The position numbers were made by a program, and so were the translations under genes. This document shows positions 38,066 through 46,394 of a stretch of 64,000 nt of DNA, in pieces. Numbering within the stretch: position 1 is the first letter of the stretch; every line of letters starts with the position of its first letter. Origin of the DNA: Anaerococcus provencensis (GTDB lineage Bacteria > Bacillota > Clostridia > Tissierellales > Peptoniphilaceae); contig NZ_HG003686.1 in NCBI RefSeq assembly GCF_000312365.2, positions 882,538 through 946,537 on the forward strand, in the 5' to 3' direction. Below the pieces are notes generated by a model. The model saw only the letters and a list, made by a program, of their open reading frames with translations. It searched no databases and had not been told where the DNA came from.

Positions 38066-39433
38066 TTATAGTTTTGCTAAATGGGTTAGGGCAGTGTCCA
38101 CTAATTTTACAATATCTGCTATATCTTCTAGTGGAGAAAAATATTTGCCGTTCTCCCCTTGTTTATATTCTACCCCTAATGAAATCAAGTTAACATCTAA
38201 ATTGTTAAAAATTATACTTGAATCTAGTGAATATTGTGTTTTTACCACATCAAATTCTTCTCCAGTTAAATCATTGAAAGCTTGTTTAAAGACCTCAGTT
38301 AAGTTATCTTTACTGTTTTTCCACCTCGGTATTATTAAACCACTTTTTATATTAGCGGAGCTTATCTTTGCAGCCATTTTAGTTGTCTTTAACATTTCTT
38401 TCATTGATTCACTAGTTAAAGACCTATAAACTATGATGAAATTGAAAAATTCTTCACTAGTTCTTGATATGGACAAGTTGATAGATGATATAAGTTCATT
38501 GTTCAAATTATCAACAGCATAGGCGCCAGATGGAACAAGCTCTACAAAGGAAGCCAAGTGTTCAAATGATACTTGAGTTATAGGATTATAGTCGCTTAAA
38601 TTGATTTCTTCTATAGAAAAATCCATATTTGGCTCATGTTTTAAGTTTTTTTCCATATATTCATTTTTCACTAGATTGAAAATATCCTTTAGAGCACTTT
38701 CATAGTCAGATTTGATTATAAAATCTATATGCCCAAAGCTAGGTATTCTGTCGTACCTATCCCCTGCTTGAAGGTTTATAATATCAAGGTCTACCTTTGC
38801 CTTAATTTTTCTAATAAAAGTTACTAAAGATTTTATAGAATTTATCCTAACCTTATCAAGGTCAGATCCGCTATGACCACCTATAAGATTTGAAAGGTTA
38901 ATTCTAAATACCTTATAGTCATAGTCTGGATAAAATCTTTCCACTGGAATATTTATTTTTGACAAAATCAAAGCAGAAAATTCATTTGCAAGACACCTTG
39001 ATTGTCTAAGATTAAGATTAATTATATTCTTATTTCTTAGTAGAAAATATAAGGCCTTATAGTCTCTATTCTCATTTTGAAAATTATTGTTGGTAATCAA
39101 AACATCAAAGTCATTAGAAGATCTTTGTAAAAGCTCATTTATTGCTAACAAAGAATTAATATAGTTTAAATCATTGCTAGAATACAGATAAAGACCATCT
39201 TCGCTTAGTGATATTTTTGAATTTTTTATATTTGAATCAATATTTAAGTGTAATACAGCTTTTGGATTATCTGCTTTTTTGATATAGATGGAATCATCAA
39301 AGTATGATATATCGTATTTTGATGAATGAATAATAAATTCTTCTATATATGATTTTTCACTGGTTAAAGCATCTATCGATTCAAATTGTCTTAAATTTTC
39401 TTGAAGATTACTTATCGTATTTGCATAATCCAT
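38066..39433 (-). CDS. PepD/M20-family peptidase homologue, probably inactive
   Basis: 455-aa protein resembling aminoacyl-histidine dipeptidase PepD. The lid-domain motif IGGHSGSDLDKVR (about residues 188-200) is retained and the domain order fits. The metal site looks lost. PepD AHLDMV appears as LNIDSN, so the His is gone. GADNGIG appears as SSNDLNY, MTEEAG as ITNNNFQ, NTDSEE as NLNLRQS, and the C-terminal PHSPDE as YFSPLED. Thus nearly all zinc ligands are missing, though the alignment is by eye. It sits between a parvulin and DUF1292. It may be a binding or structural protein. Confidence 0.75.
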   Translation of the reverse strand: MDYANTISNLQENLRQFESIDALTSEKSYIEEFIIHSSKYDISYFDDSIYIKKADNPKAVLHLNIDSNIKNSKISLSEDGLYLYSSNDLNYINSLLAINELLQRSSNDFDVLITNNNFQNENRDYKALYFLLRNKNIINLNLRQSRCLANEFSALILSKINIPVERFYPDYDYKVFRINLSNLIGGHSGSDLDKVRINSIKSLVTFIRKIKAKVDLDIINLQAGDRYDRIPSFGHIDFIIKSDYESALKDIFNLVKNEYMEKNLKHEPNMDFSIEEINLSDYNPITQVSFEHLASFVELVPSGAYAVDNLNNELISSINLSISRTSEEFFNFIIVYRSLTSESMKEMLKTTKMAAKISSANIKSGLIIPRWKNSKDNLTEVFKQAFNDLTGEEFDVVKTQYSLDSSIIFNNLDVNLISLGVEYKQGENGKYFSPLEDIADIVKLVDTALTHLAKL

Positions 39434-39442
39434 AACTTTTGC

Positions 39443-40183
39443 CTAATAGTATTTTTTGACCTCAGATTTTTTATAAAGATCATTTACTAGTTCTAAATAT
39501 TTTTCCTGTCTTTTTATCATCTCATAGGTTGATCTAACATTGTCTTTAATGTCTTCAAAGTTTTGTTCATTTACTTTTTTATCATCAAGTTTTATAAGAT
39601 GGTAGCCAAATTGAGATTTGACTGGTTTAGATACTTCTCCTATTGATAGTTTATCAAGTCCCTCTTGGAATTCAGGAACCATAACTCCTTTTGGAAATGT
39701 TCCTAAGGATCCACCGTTATCCTTTGATGGGTCTAGGGAATGTTTTTTTGCAGCCTCTGCAAAGTCTAAACCATTTTCTATCTCTTCTAGTATTTTATTA
39801 GCTTTATTTTCATCTTCTACTAAAATATGAGAAGCTGTGTAAGTTGTTGGACTAAATAAGGTATCCTTATTTTTATTGTAATAATCAAGGACTTCATCGT
39901 CATTTATAGTCACTTCATTAAAAATCTTATGCATAGCATAATTTTTTAGCATATCATTTTTGACTTCTTCGAGTCTTTGCCTAAATTCGTCTTCTTGGTC
40001 AAAATTATTTTCTTTGGCGTTTTGAAGTATAAGTTCTTGGTTAACAAGTTCATCAGTCAATATATTAAATCCTTCTTTGGAATTAAATCTTTGCTTATCT
40101 TCTATGCCAGCTAAAAGATGAAATACATCATCTTCGTATATTTTTTTACCATTTACTTCTGCTAATAATTTATTTTCGCTCAT
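39443..40183 (-). CDS. Parvulin-type peptidyl-prolyl isomerase, cytosolic form
   Basis: Foldase-type cis-trans prolyl isomerase. An N-terminal SurA-like helical region (about 1-105) leads into a parvulin domain (about 113-205) with ASHILVEDEN, GGSLGTFPKG and FGYHLIKLDD motifs. It has no signal peptide or lipobox, unlike PrsA, so it should act in the cytosol. The length is 246 aa. It overlaps cvfB by 1 base and lies 9 bases before the M20-like gene. Confidence 0.9.
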   Translation of the reverse strand: MSENKLLAEVNGKKIYEDDVFHLLAGIEDKQRFNSKEGFNILTDELVNQELILQNAKENNFDQEDEFRQRLEEVKNDMLKNYAMHKIFNEVTINDDEVLDYYNKNKDTLFSPTTYTASHILVEDENKANKILEEIENGLDFAEAAKKHSLDPSKDNGGSLGTFPKGVMVPEFQEGLDKLSIGEVSKPVKSQFGYHLIKLDDKKVNEQNFEDIKDNVRSTYEMIKRQEKYLELVNDLYKKSEVKKYY

Positions 40184-40992
40184 TAGTTCCTCTTTACTAG
40201 TTCAATTTTGTTATCATATATCTTAATATCGTTGTTTTTATAAAGTCTGCCTATGGCTCTTTTGAAAGATGATTTGCTTATGCCAAATATAGCATTGATC
40301 TTATCTGGACTTGACTTGTCTGATAGATGAACCACACCATCGTGATCTATCAAATAATCCAAAATCATATCACTGTCGTTATTAATTTCTAGATAGGCTC
40401 TTTGTCTTAGGGAAAGTTCAATCTTTCCATCATCTTTGACTTCTTTTACCCTGGCTTCGATTAGTTCGCCTTCAACGTGAACTCCTCTTAGCTCATCCAT
40501 TCTTAGCAAGGAATCGTACTTATTATCTATTGCAACAAAAGCACCTATTGCCTTATTTATAGAATAAATTCTGCCAGTTACTTCATCATTTTCTTGAAAT
40601 CCGTGATCAGTTGTTAGAAGATCACGGATTTTGCTAGTTAGATATATAAAACCATTACTATCTAACTTAAAAGCAACAGGATAGGTCATATGCATGATAA
40701 CTCTATAAGTTCTTTCTGTAAAAGGCATAAAAACATGGTTTCCTCCTTCTATTTCAAAGTAGACACCCTTCTTATCAACTTTTACAGCTTTCAAATCATA
40801 AATCTTATCTACTTCATAGGGAAAATCTCTAGTCGCTCTTATTATATTATCGTAGTCTCTATATAAATAAGCTTCAACTTTTTCCCCTTGATGTAGGTCT
40901 CTTACTTCTTTTTTATCTATTGCGGCATCTCCAAATTTCGTTTGTAAATATGCCTTATTTTTTGTAAATCTTTTAATCTTATATTCTTTAAT
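40183..40992 (-). CDS. cvfB: CvfB-type S1 RNA-binding protein; full frame begins at an ATT codon
   Basis: Multi-S1 RNA-binding protein (CvfB/YitL family, linked to virulence control in staphylococci). The C-terminal part has the S1 region (NDEVTGRIYS, EARVKEVKDDGKIELSLR) and a winged helix (FGISKSSFKRAIGRLY). A shorter frame from a TTG at 40794 would lose the N-terminal S1 domain, but the same frame runs on upstream for 66 codons encoding a family-like domain (KEVRDLHQGEKVEAYLY, then RATRDFP). No ATG, GTG or TTG occurs there; AGGAG lies 6 bases before ATT at 40992, directly after the yitT stop. So I call 269 aa with an ATT start. Confidence 0.8.
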   Translation of the reverse strand: MKEYKIKRFTKNKAYLQTKFGDAAIDKKEVRDLHQGEKVEAYLYRDYDNIIRATRDFPYEVDKIYDLKAVKVDKKGVYFEIEGGNHVFMPFTERTYRVIMHMTYPVAFKLDSNGFIYLTSKIRDLLTTDHGFQENDEVTGRIYSINKAIGAFVAIDNKYDSLLRMDELRGVHVEGELIEARVKEVKDDGKIELSLRQRAYLEINNDSDMILDYLIDHDGVVHLSDKSSPDKINAIFGISKSSFKRAIGRLYKNNDIKIYDNKIELVKRN

Positions 40993-41001
40993 AACAAACT
41001 C

Positions 41002-41838
41002 CTAATTTAATTGTTTTAAGGTAAATCCTTCACCAAGCACTTCAGATATAGTATTTGTGAATATGAAGGCCCTGTCATCAACCTTTAATATGTCTTCTTT
41101 GATTAGTGGATATCTTCTAAAGGTAGAAACTGTTAGGATAAGCTTCTTTTCTCTTCCTGTATAACCACCTTCGGCATGGAGTAGGGTCACTCCCCTATTG
41201 TGCTTTTTAATAAGTATTTCGTTTATTTCTTCATACTTATCACTAATTACATAAATGGCAATCTTCCTCCCAAGACCTTGTATAGCATTATCTAGGGCAA
41301 TGGATTGGATAATTATTGCAAGTGTAGCATACATTGATTTTTCTATGCCTATTACAAATGCTGATAATATTACTACTGTAAAATCAGCAAAAAACAAAGA
41401 AATATGTATAGGAATACTTGTATATTTATTAATAATAGTTGCTATAACATCTGTTCCACCTGATGAACCTCCATTGTAAAAAATAAGTCCAAGACCAGCC
41501 GCAAGAACTATAGGTCCACACAAGGTATTTAATAGTGCATCACCAGAAAGGCTAAAATCTGGTAGAAATCTTTCAAATAAAATTATCTCTATTGATACAG
41601 TTACAGCAGATAGAAGAGATTTTTTTGCAAAATCTACGCTTACAAATATACCACCCAAAACCAATACAAGGGCGTTTAATATAAAGTTTATTATACCTAG
41701 GTCAACATTGAACAGGTTTGAAAATACAAGTGATAGACCAGATACTCCACCAGCTGAAATATCATGTATTAACAAGAAAAAATATAGGCCTACACCTAGG
41801 AGTAAAGATCCTACAAAAATCGATATATTCTTTTTCAT
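41002..41838 (-). CDS. YitT/DUF2179-family integral membrane protein
   Basis: Membrane protein with five to six hydrophobic segments in its first 190 residues and a soluble C-terminal DUF2179 domain (about 205-275, with LLHAEGGYTGREKKLILTV). A conserved loop GGSSGGTDVIATI (about residue 123) and the start FLLIHDISAGGVSGL are typical. The length is 278 aa. Members are abundant in Firmicutes and of unknown transport role. Its TAG stop lies 10 bases before the CvfB start and its 3' end supplies the in-frame stop that limits CvfB upstream. Confidence 0.9.
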   Translation of the reverse strand: MKKNISIFVGSLLLGVGLYFFLLIHDISAGGVSGLSLVFSNLFNVDLGIINFILNALVLVLGGIFVSVDFAKKSLLSAVTVSIEIILFERFLPDFSLSGDALLNTLCGPIVLAAGLGLIFYNGGSSGGTDVIATIINKYTSIPIHISLFFADFTVVILSAFVIGIEKSMYATLAIIIQSIALDNAIQGLGRKIAIYVISDKYEEINEILIKKHNRGVTLLHAEGGYTGREKKLILTVSTFRRYPLIKEDILKVDDRAFIFTNTISEVLGEGFTLKQLN

Positions 41839-41901
41839 CCAATACCTCCACTATCTTATAATAAAAGCTTATCATAAAATTTTAATTTCGTAAATTAAAA
41901 T

Positions 41902-41925
41902 AAAAAAGAGAGCCAAAGACTCTCT
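41902..41925 (-). terminator. Intrinsic terminator after the APH-fold gene
   Basis: Minus-strand stem AGAGAG/CTCTCT with a 7-base loop (41925-41907), followed by TTTTTATTTT. It overlaps the stop of the APH-like gene and ends the ptsH-ptsI unit. Confidence 0.75.
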
Positions 41926-42788
41926 CATATCCACTGAGGAATTTCTTGATTATAATTATCATACATTAAAAGTAATAATTTTTCCTCTTCCTTACTAAAT
42001 AAGCAAGGCTTTGATGATCTAGCATTTACCATATTTTCCAAGATTAAATAAGCTTGGTAAAGTGCAAGAAGTCTGAAAAATTTGATGGGGGCTTTTTTCC
42101 CATCAAAATAGGTACATATAACTCCTCTAGAAAATTCGGGATTATTTATAGCAATTCTATTTATATTTGTAAAATCAAATATAGGATCACCAACTTCTTT
42201 AAAGTCCAAAGCTAAGAAATTAAATTTATCGTCAATCATAATATCATCAAGGCTAATGCCACTAAGTAAGTAGCTTGTATTAACAGATTTTGTTAGGTGC
42301 TTATTATGGCTAATATAATCAACCAATATATAATCATTATCTTCGATATTATCGCTTAAACCATGCATATAAAAAAGATAGTTGGCTCTTGTCTTACATA
42401 GCTTATACCAGTCAATATCTACACTTGCTGGTAGGCTATGAAATTCTTTTAAAATTTTGCCAAATTTAGATCCCATTTCATATTGATCCTCTTCATTAGC
42501 CTTTTCTAAGTATTCTCCTAATGACATGGAATTGTTAATATCATAAATTTGGTAGTATTGATTTACTTCTTTCAAATAACCTTGTTTAATAGCTTTTGAA
42601 AATTTCTCAAATTTGTTTATAGATTCACTCTCATTTTTATGTGAATTATCATAAAATTTTAGCAAATAAGACCTATTATCAGCTCTTATTTCATAGGTAT
42701 TCTTAGAAATATAGGTGAAATCTTGGTCAGATAAATCATCAGCTAAAAATTCAATTTTTTTAAGTGTATCTATTATTCTTTTATCCAT
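41925..42788 (-). CDS. APH/choline-kinase-fold protein, catalytic loop degenerate
   Basis: 287-aa protein with an aminoglycoside-phosphotransferase-like layout. The N-lobe has YEIRADNRSYLLKFY (Lys about 42, ATP-binding position), the hinge ISLGEYLEK-like SLGEYLEKA, and the C-lobe has the helix GKILKEFHSL. The catalytic loop, normally HGDLHxxNI, reads SGISLDDIM, so the general-base Asp and the Mg-binding Asn are missing. The metal-site DF motif is kept (LDFKEVGDPIFDF). It follows ptsI by 1 base. It is either an inactive kinase fold or an unusual enzyme; resistance function is unlikely. Confidence 0.75.
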   Translation of the reverse strand: MDKRIIDTLKKIEFLADDLSDQDFTYISKNTYEIRADNRSYLLKFYDNSHKNESESINKFEKFSKAIKQGYLKEVNQYYQIYDINNSMSLGEYLEKANEEDQYEMGSKFGKILKEFHSLPASVDIDWYKLCKTRANYLFYMHGLSDNIEDNDYILVDYISHNKHLTKSVNTSYLLSGISLDDIMIDDKFNFLALDFKEVGDPIFDFTNINRIAINNPEFSRGVICTYFDGKKAPIKFFRLLALYQAYLILENMVNARSSKPCLFSKEEEKLLLLMYDNYNQEIPQWI

Positions 42789-42789
42789 C

Positions 42790-44493
42790 TTATTTATATT
42801 TATTAATTTCTTCTTCCACTTCTTCTGGACCTTCTAAATCTAAAAGGCCATTTGCAAAGTCTTCACATTCTTTGAAAGATGAGTTGATAATAATATCCTT
42901 AATCTCTGCTACTTTTGCAGACGCAGATGAGAATTCGTCTAAGCCTAAGCCTAGTAGTAGCTCTGTTGCAAATGTATCTGATGCAAACTGTCCACACATG
43001 CCTGTCCATTTGCCGGCCTTGTGAGATGTATCTATAACATGTTTAATAGCTCTTAATACAGCTGGGTTATAGTTAGAATATAGCTCAGAAATAAATTCGT
43101 TGCCCCTGTCTACTGCTAGGGTGTATTGAGATAGGTCATTTGTTCCTATTGAGAAGAAGTCTACATATTTTATTAGCTTATCTGCCATAAATACAGAAGC
43201 TGGTGTTTCAACCATTATTCCAACATCAAGGTCTTTGTTATAGGCAATGCCCTCTTTGTCAAATTCTTCTTTGATTTGCTCTATTAATTCCAAACTTCTC
43301 TTTATTTCAGCCACACTAATAACCATTGGAATCATTATTTTTAGATTACCATAGGCAGATGCGCGAACTAGTGCCTTTAATTGGGTTATAAATATATCTT
43401 CCCTATCTAAGCATAGTCTTATTGCTCTGTAGCCTAGGAATGGATTGTCTTCTACTGGGAATTCAAAGTAATCTAAACCTTTATCTCCGCCTATATCTAG
43501 GGTTCTGATTATAAGAGGTTTGTCACCTAGCATCTCTGTAGCTTCTTTGTATACAGCAAATTGTTCTTCTTCTGTTGGGAAGTGATCATTTTCCATATAT
43601 AAGAACTCTGTTCTAAATAATCCTACCCCATCACAGCCATTATCAATGGCAATTTTAAGATCTTCAATATTGCCAATATTTGCAGATACTTCTACATGAC
43701 GATTATCTTTTGTTACTGCTTCCTTATCTTTTATCAAAGAAAGTCTTTCTTTCTTTTCTTTTTGCTCTTTGATCTTAGACTCGTATTCGGCGATTAATTC
43801 ATCAGATGGATCAATTATTATAAAACCTTCATTTCCATCTATTATGGCCTTTTCTCCACCTTTAATCTTTGTTGAAATATCTTTCATACCAACCAAGGCT
43901 GGCATATCTAAAGTTTGGGCTATGATTGATGTATGGCTTGTTTTTCCACCTAGATCTGTAGCAAATCCAACTACATTATCCTTATTCATATTTGAAGTAT
44001 CAGATGGAGTTAATTCTTTGGAAATCACTATAGAATTTGGCTCAATTAAAGATAAATCTTTTGGCTTGATACCCTTTAATTTATACATCAATTGATATCC
44101 TATATCTTTGTAATCGCTTGCTCTCTCTTTTAGGTATTCATCGTCTATTTGACTCATTATTTCTACCATTTCATTAATGGTTTCATTTAGAGCAAGCTCA
44201 GAATTCTTTAATTCATTGGCAATTTTACTTTCAATTGTATCTGAGAAATATGGGTCTTGCAATAATTCTTTGTGTGCATTAGCAATATTAACTTGAGCTT
44301 CATTTGCTCCATTTGTATCACTAAGTTCTTCTAGATAAGAGCCTAATGCGTTTTGAATTCTAGTTTTTTCTTCCTCGACCATATTCTCACTTATCTTGGA
44401 TTTGTCGATAGCTACTTCTTGCCTATTAAAAAGGTAGATTGTACCTATAGCAAGTCCACTAGAAGCCTTGATTCCTTCGTATTTGGTATTCAT
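42790..44493 (-). CDS. ptsI: PTS enzyme I (phosphoenolpyruvate-protein phosphotransferase)
   Basis: Takes phosphate from phosphoenolpyruvate and passes it to HPr, the first step of all PTS sugar uptake. The phospho-His lies in GGKTSHTSIIAQ (about residue 188); the PEP-binding barrel has DGVGLFRTEFLYM and FFSIGTNDLSQYT. The length, about 567 aa, is usual. The second ATG (44493) is preferred because AGAAGGG is 6 bases upstream; the first ATG (44499) is too near it. It follows ptsH after a terminator-like hairpin. Confidence 0.97.
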   Translation of the reverse strand: MNTKYEGIKASSGLAIGTIYLFNRQEVAIDKSKISENMVEEEKTRIQNALGSYLEELSDTNGANEAQVNIANAHKELLQDPYFSDTIESKIANELKNSELALNETINEMVEIMSQIDDEYLKERASDYKDIGYQLMYKLKGIKPKDLSLIEPNSIVISKELTPSDTSNMNKDNVVGFATDLGGKTSHTSIIAQTLDMPALVGMKDISTKIKGGEKAIIDGNEGFIIIDPSDELIAEYESKIKEQKEKKERLSLIKDKEAVTKDNRHVEVSANIGNIEDLKIAIDNGCDGVGLFRTEFLYMENDHFPTEEEQFAVYKEATEMLGDKPLIIRTLDIGGDKGLDYFEFPVEDNPFLGYRAIRLCLDREDIFITQLKALVRASAYGNLKIMIPMVISVAEIKRSLELIEQIKEEFDKEGIAYNKDLDVGIMVETPASVFMADKLIKYVDFFSIGTNDLSQYTLAVDRGNEFISELYSNYNPAVLRAIKHVIDTSHKAGKWTGMCGQFASDTFATELLLGLGLDEFSSASAKVAEIKDIIINSSFKECEDFANGLLDLEGPEEVEEEINKYK

Positions 44494-44514
44494 ATTCATC
44501 CCTTCTAAACAAAG

Positions 44515-44543
44515 TATAAAAAAAGGATACTTAATCAGTATCC
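44515..44543 (-). terminator. Terminator/attenuator between ptsH and ptsI
   Basis: Minus-strand stem GGATAC/GTATCC with a 7-base loop (44543-44525), followed by seven T. It lies only 14 bases past the ptsH stop and about 22 before ptsI. It may set an HPr to enzyme I ratio above 1 by partial read-through. Confidence 0.8.
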
Positions 44544-44557
44544 TCTTACTAGTTAAA

Positions 44558-44818
44558 TTATTCTGATAAGTTTTCTATAAAATCTACTAATTCGTCAACA
44601 AATTTTTCTTCGTCTTCACCTTCTGCAATTAGGGTAATTTCTGTACCTTTTGCAATTCCAAGGCTCATAACGTTGAAGATTGATTTTGCATTAGCTTCTT
44701 TACCGTCTTTTATAATTTTAACTTCACCAGGATAGTTTTTAACAAATTGAACTAAACTTGCTGCTGGTCTAGCGTGTAAACCTGTTTCGTTTGTTACAAC
44801 GACTTTTCTTTCTGCCAT
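44558..44818 (-). CDS. ptsH: Phosphocarrier protein HPr
   Basis: Carries phosphate from enzyme I to PTS enzyme II proteins. The catalytic His15 is in ETGLHARPAA and the regulatory Ser46 in AKSIFNVMSLG. The Ser46 form in Firmicutes binds CcpA; a CcpA-like gene lies directly upstream. Length is 86 aa. GGAGG precedes the ATG. It has its own promoter 35 bases away. Confidence 0.97.
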   Translation of the reverse strand: MAERKVVVTNETGLHARPAASLVQFVKNYPGEVKIIKDGKEANAKSIFNVMSLGIAKGTEITLIAEGEDEEKFVDELVDFIENLSE

Positions 44819-44853
44819 AATAATAGCCTCCTATATTCTTTTTCTATGTTTAT

Positions 44854-44882
44854 ATTATAATTGAAATTGTTTATATTTTCAA
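44854..44882 (-). promoter_or_regulatory. ptsH promoter
   Basis: Minus-strand -35 TTGAAA (44882-44877), 17-base spacer, -10 TATAAT (44859-44854). The -35 box overlaps the stop codon of the CcpA-like gene. A start site near 44847 leaves about 30 bases of leader before ptsH. Confidence 0.82.
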
Positions 44883-45889
44883 CTTAAAGACTTGGTTGAT
44901 TCTCTTAATTTAAGGTTTGCATCTATTATCCAATCGTCAGTTAAGATGTCATCTTCTTGACGAATTCTCTTTATCAATGCTCTTATAGCTATAGCACCAA
45001 TATCATAGTATGGAATAGCCATAGTTGTTAGGTTTGGCCTATATATACTTGCTATTGATCCATCACCAAAACCTGCTACAGACAAATCATTTGGTACATG
45101 AATTGCATTGTCGGTACAGTAATCAATAAAACCTATGGCTAGCTGATCAGAGTAACAAGCCACTGCACTGATATCATTTTCTTTGCAAAGAGCAATAGCC
45201 TCTTTGCCAATCTCGTATCCATCATTACTTGTCTTGCCATTACACTCTAGATAGTAGATATCTTTGCCAAGCTCACTACAAGCTTTCTCATATCCAGATT
45301 TTTTGGCATGATTTAATATGTTATCAGCACTATCGTTTAAAAACAAAACATTTTTATGACCTGACTCGAATAGATGTTTAACTAGCCTATATTGTTCTGT
45401 TTCGTAGTCAATTCTTACTGTATGTAGCGTTTTAAATGAATGGTACTTATCTAATAGTATAAATGGAATTCTTGTTTCTCTAAGTTTTAGAAGTGTCTCA
45501 TCACTTACGTCTTCTGCTATGATTACTAAGCCTTCTACTTGCTTAGTAGCTAAAAAATCGATAGAATTATTTATTTGCTCTTCTTGTCCGTAAGAAGAAG
45601 TTAGTAGCATATCATACTTATAGAGTCTACCTATTTCTTCAATACCTCTTATAAGCTGTGCCATGTATTCTATTCCAATATCTTGAACTATAACACCAAT
45701 TAGATTTGATTTTCTCATTACAAGGGATCTTGCAAGTTCATTTGGTTTAAAATCAAGCTTATTGATAGCATCAAGTACTTTTTGTTTGGCTTCAGGACTT
45801 ACTGGTTTTGAATTATTCATTACCCTAGATACTGTAGATATAGATACTCCAGCCAATTTTGCTACATCTTTTATTGTTGGTTGACCCAT
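44879..45889 (-). CDS. LacI-family regulator, CcpA-like
   Basis: Transcriptional regulator with an N-terminal helix-turn-helix (TIKDVAKLAGVSISTVSRVMN, about residues 5-25; quoted in part) and hinge NELARSLVMRKSNLIGVIVQ, followed by a periplasmic-binding-type effector domain. At 336 aa it is the size of CcpA (334 aa). Placement directly before ptsH supports carbon catabolite control by HPr-Ser-P, but a sugar-specific LacI regulator is also possible. A terminator lies between it and the upstream DUF948 gene. Confidence 0.82.
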   Translation of the reverse strand: MGQPTIKDVAKLAGVSISTVSRVMNNSKPVSPEAKQKVLDAINKLDFKPNELARSLVMRKSNLIGVIVQDIGIEYMAQLIRGIEEIGRLYKYDMLLTSSYGQEEQINNSIDFLATKQVEGLVIIAEDVSDETLLKLRETRIPFILLDKYHSFKTLHTVRIDYETEQYRLVKHLFESGHKNVLFLNDSADNILNHAKKSGYEKACSELGKDIYYLECNGKTSNDGYEIGKEAIALCKENDISAVACYSDQLAIGFIDYCTDNAIHVPNDLSVAGFGDGSIASIYRPNLTTMAIPYYDIGAIAIRALIKRIRQEDDILTDDWIIDANLKLRESTKSLS

Positions 45890-45906
45890 ATTTTCACCTT
45901 CCTAAG

Positions 45907-45933
45907 AAAAAGAGCCATCGTTTTGATGACTCT
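45907..45933 (-). terminator. Intrinsic terminator after the DUF948-like gene
   Basis: Minus-strand 9-bp stem AGAGTCATC/GATGGCTCT (one G-U pair) with a 5-base loop (45933-45911), followed by TTTTCTT. It lies 8 bases past the DUF948-like stop. Confidence 0.8.
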
Positions 45934-45940
45934 TGACTCA

Positions 45941-46384
45941 TTATCTACCAGATATTACATTTCTTACTATATCTATTACATCCATAATCAATGATGAATA
46001 ATCACCAACAGATGCAATTCCAGCTCCTACAGTATCAATACTATCTACAGCTGTTTCTCCGACATAGTTTACAGTGTCTCTGATGTCATCAGTTATACTA
46101 TTGACATTTGTCATAGTATCGTTAGCCTTTGCTATAGCCATTCTTAGATTTGGATCTTGAACAACTGTGTTAACATTTGCTACTAACGAATTTGCTTGAT
46201 CAACTACTCCAGGAAGTTTTTCAATAACATCATCAAGATTGTCTGCATTCTTATCTAAAACTTCTTGGACTGAGCCAACTAACTTGTTTACACTTGCTAA
46301 AGTTTTAATCAAAAACACTAGCGCAACTATACCTACTATAGTCAGTATTATATTTCCAAGAAGATTAAAATTAATAGTTACCAT
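45941..46384 (-). CDS. DUF948-like membrane-anchored helical protein
   Basis: 147-aa protein with one N-terminal membrane segment (about 9-26) and a mostly helical remainder with heptad-like Val/Asn/Asp content (VDQANSLVANVNTVVQ). It resembles DUF948 proteins, which in Firmicutes are encoded beside YtxH-type general-stress genes. Here a YtxH protein is directly upstream (10 bases), so the pair is probably co-transcribed and cell-envelope linked. No enzyme motif is seen. Confidence 0.75.
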   Translation of the reverse strand: MVTINFNLLGNIILTIVGIVALVFLIKTLASVNKLVGSVQEVLDKNADNLDDVIEKLPGVVDQANSLVANVNTVVQDPNLRMAIAKANDTMTNVNSITDDIRDTVNYVGETAVDSIDTVGAGIASVGDYSSLIMDVIDIVRNVISGR

Positions 46385-46394
46385 TTAAAACTCC

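Noticed and set aside
40183-40794. Short CvfB-like protein starting at TTG 40794
   Set aside because: It would lack the first S1 domain although the frame upstream codes for it, and no ribosome site precedes TTG.
41925-42788. Aminoglycoside resistance gene
   Set aside because: The catalytic HGD..N loop is missing, so antibiotic phosphorylation is improbable; only the fold resembles APH.
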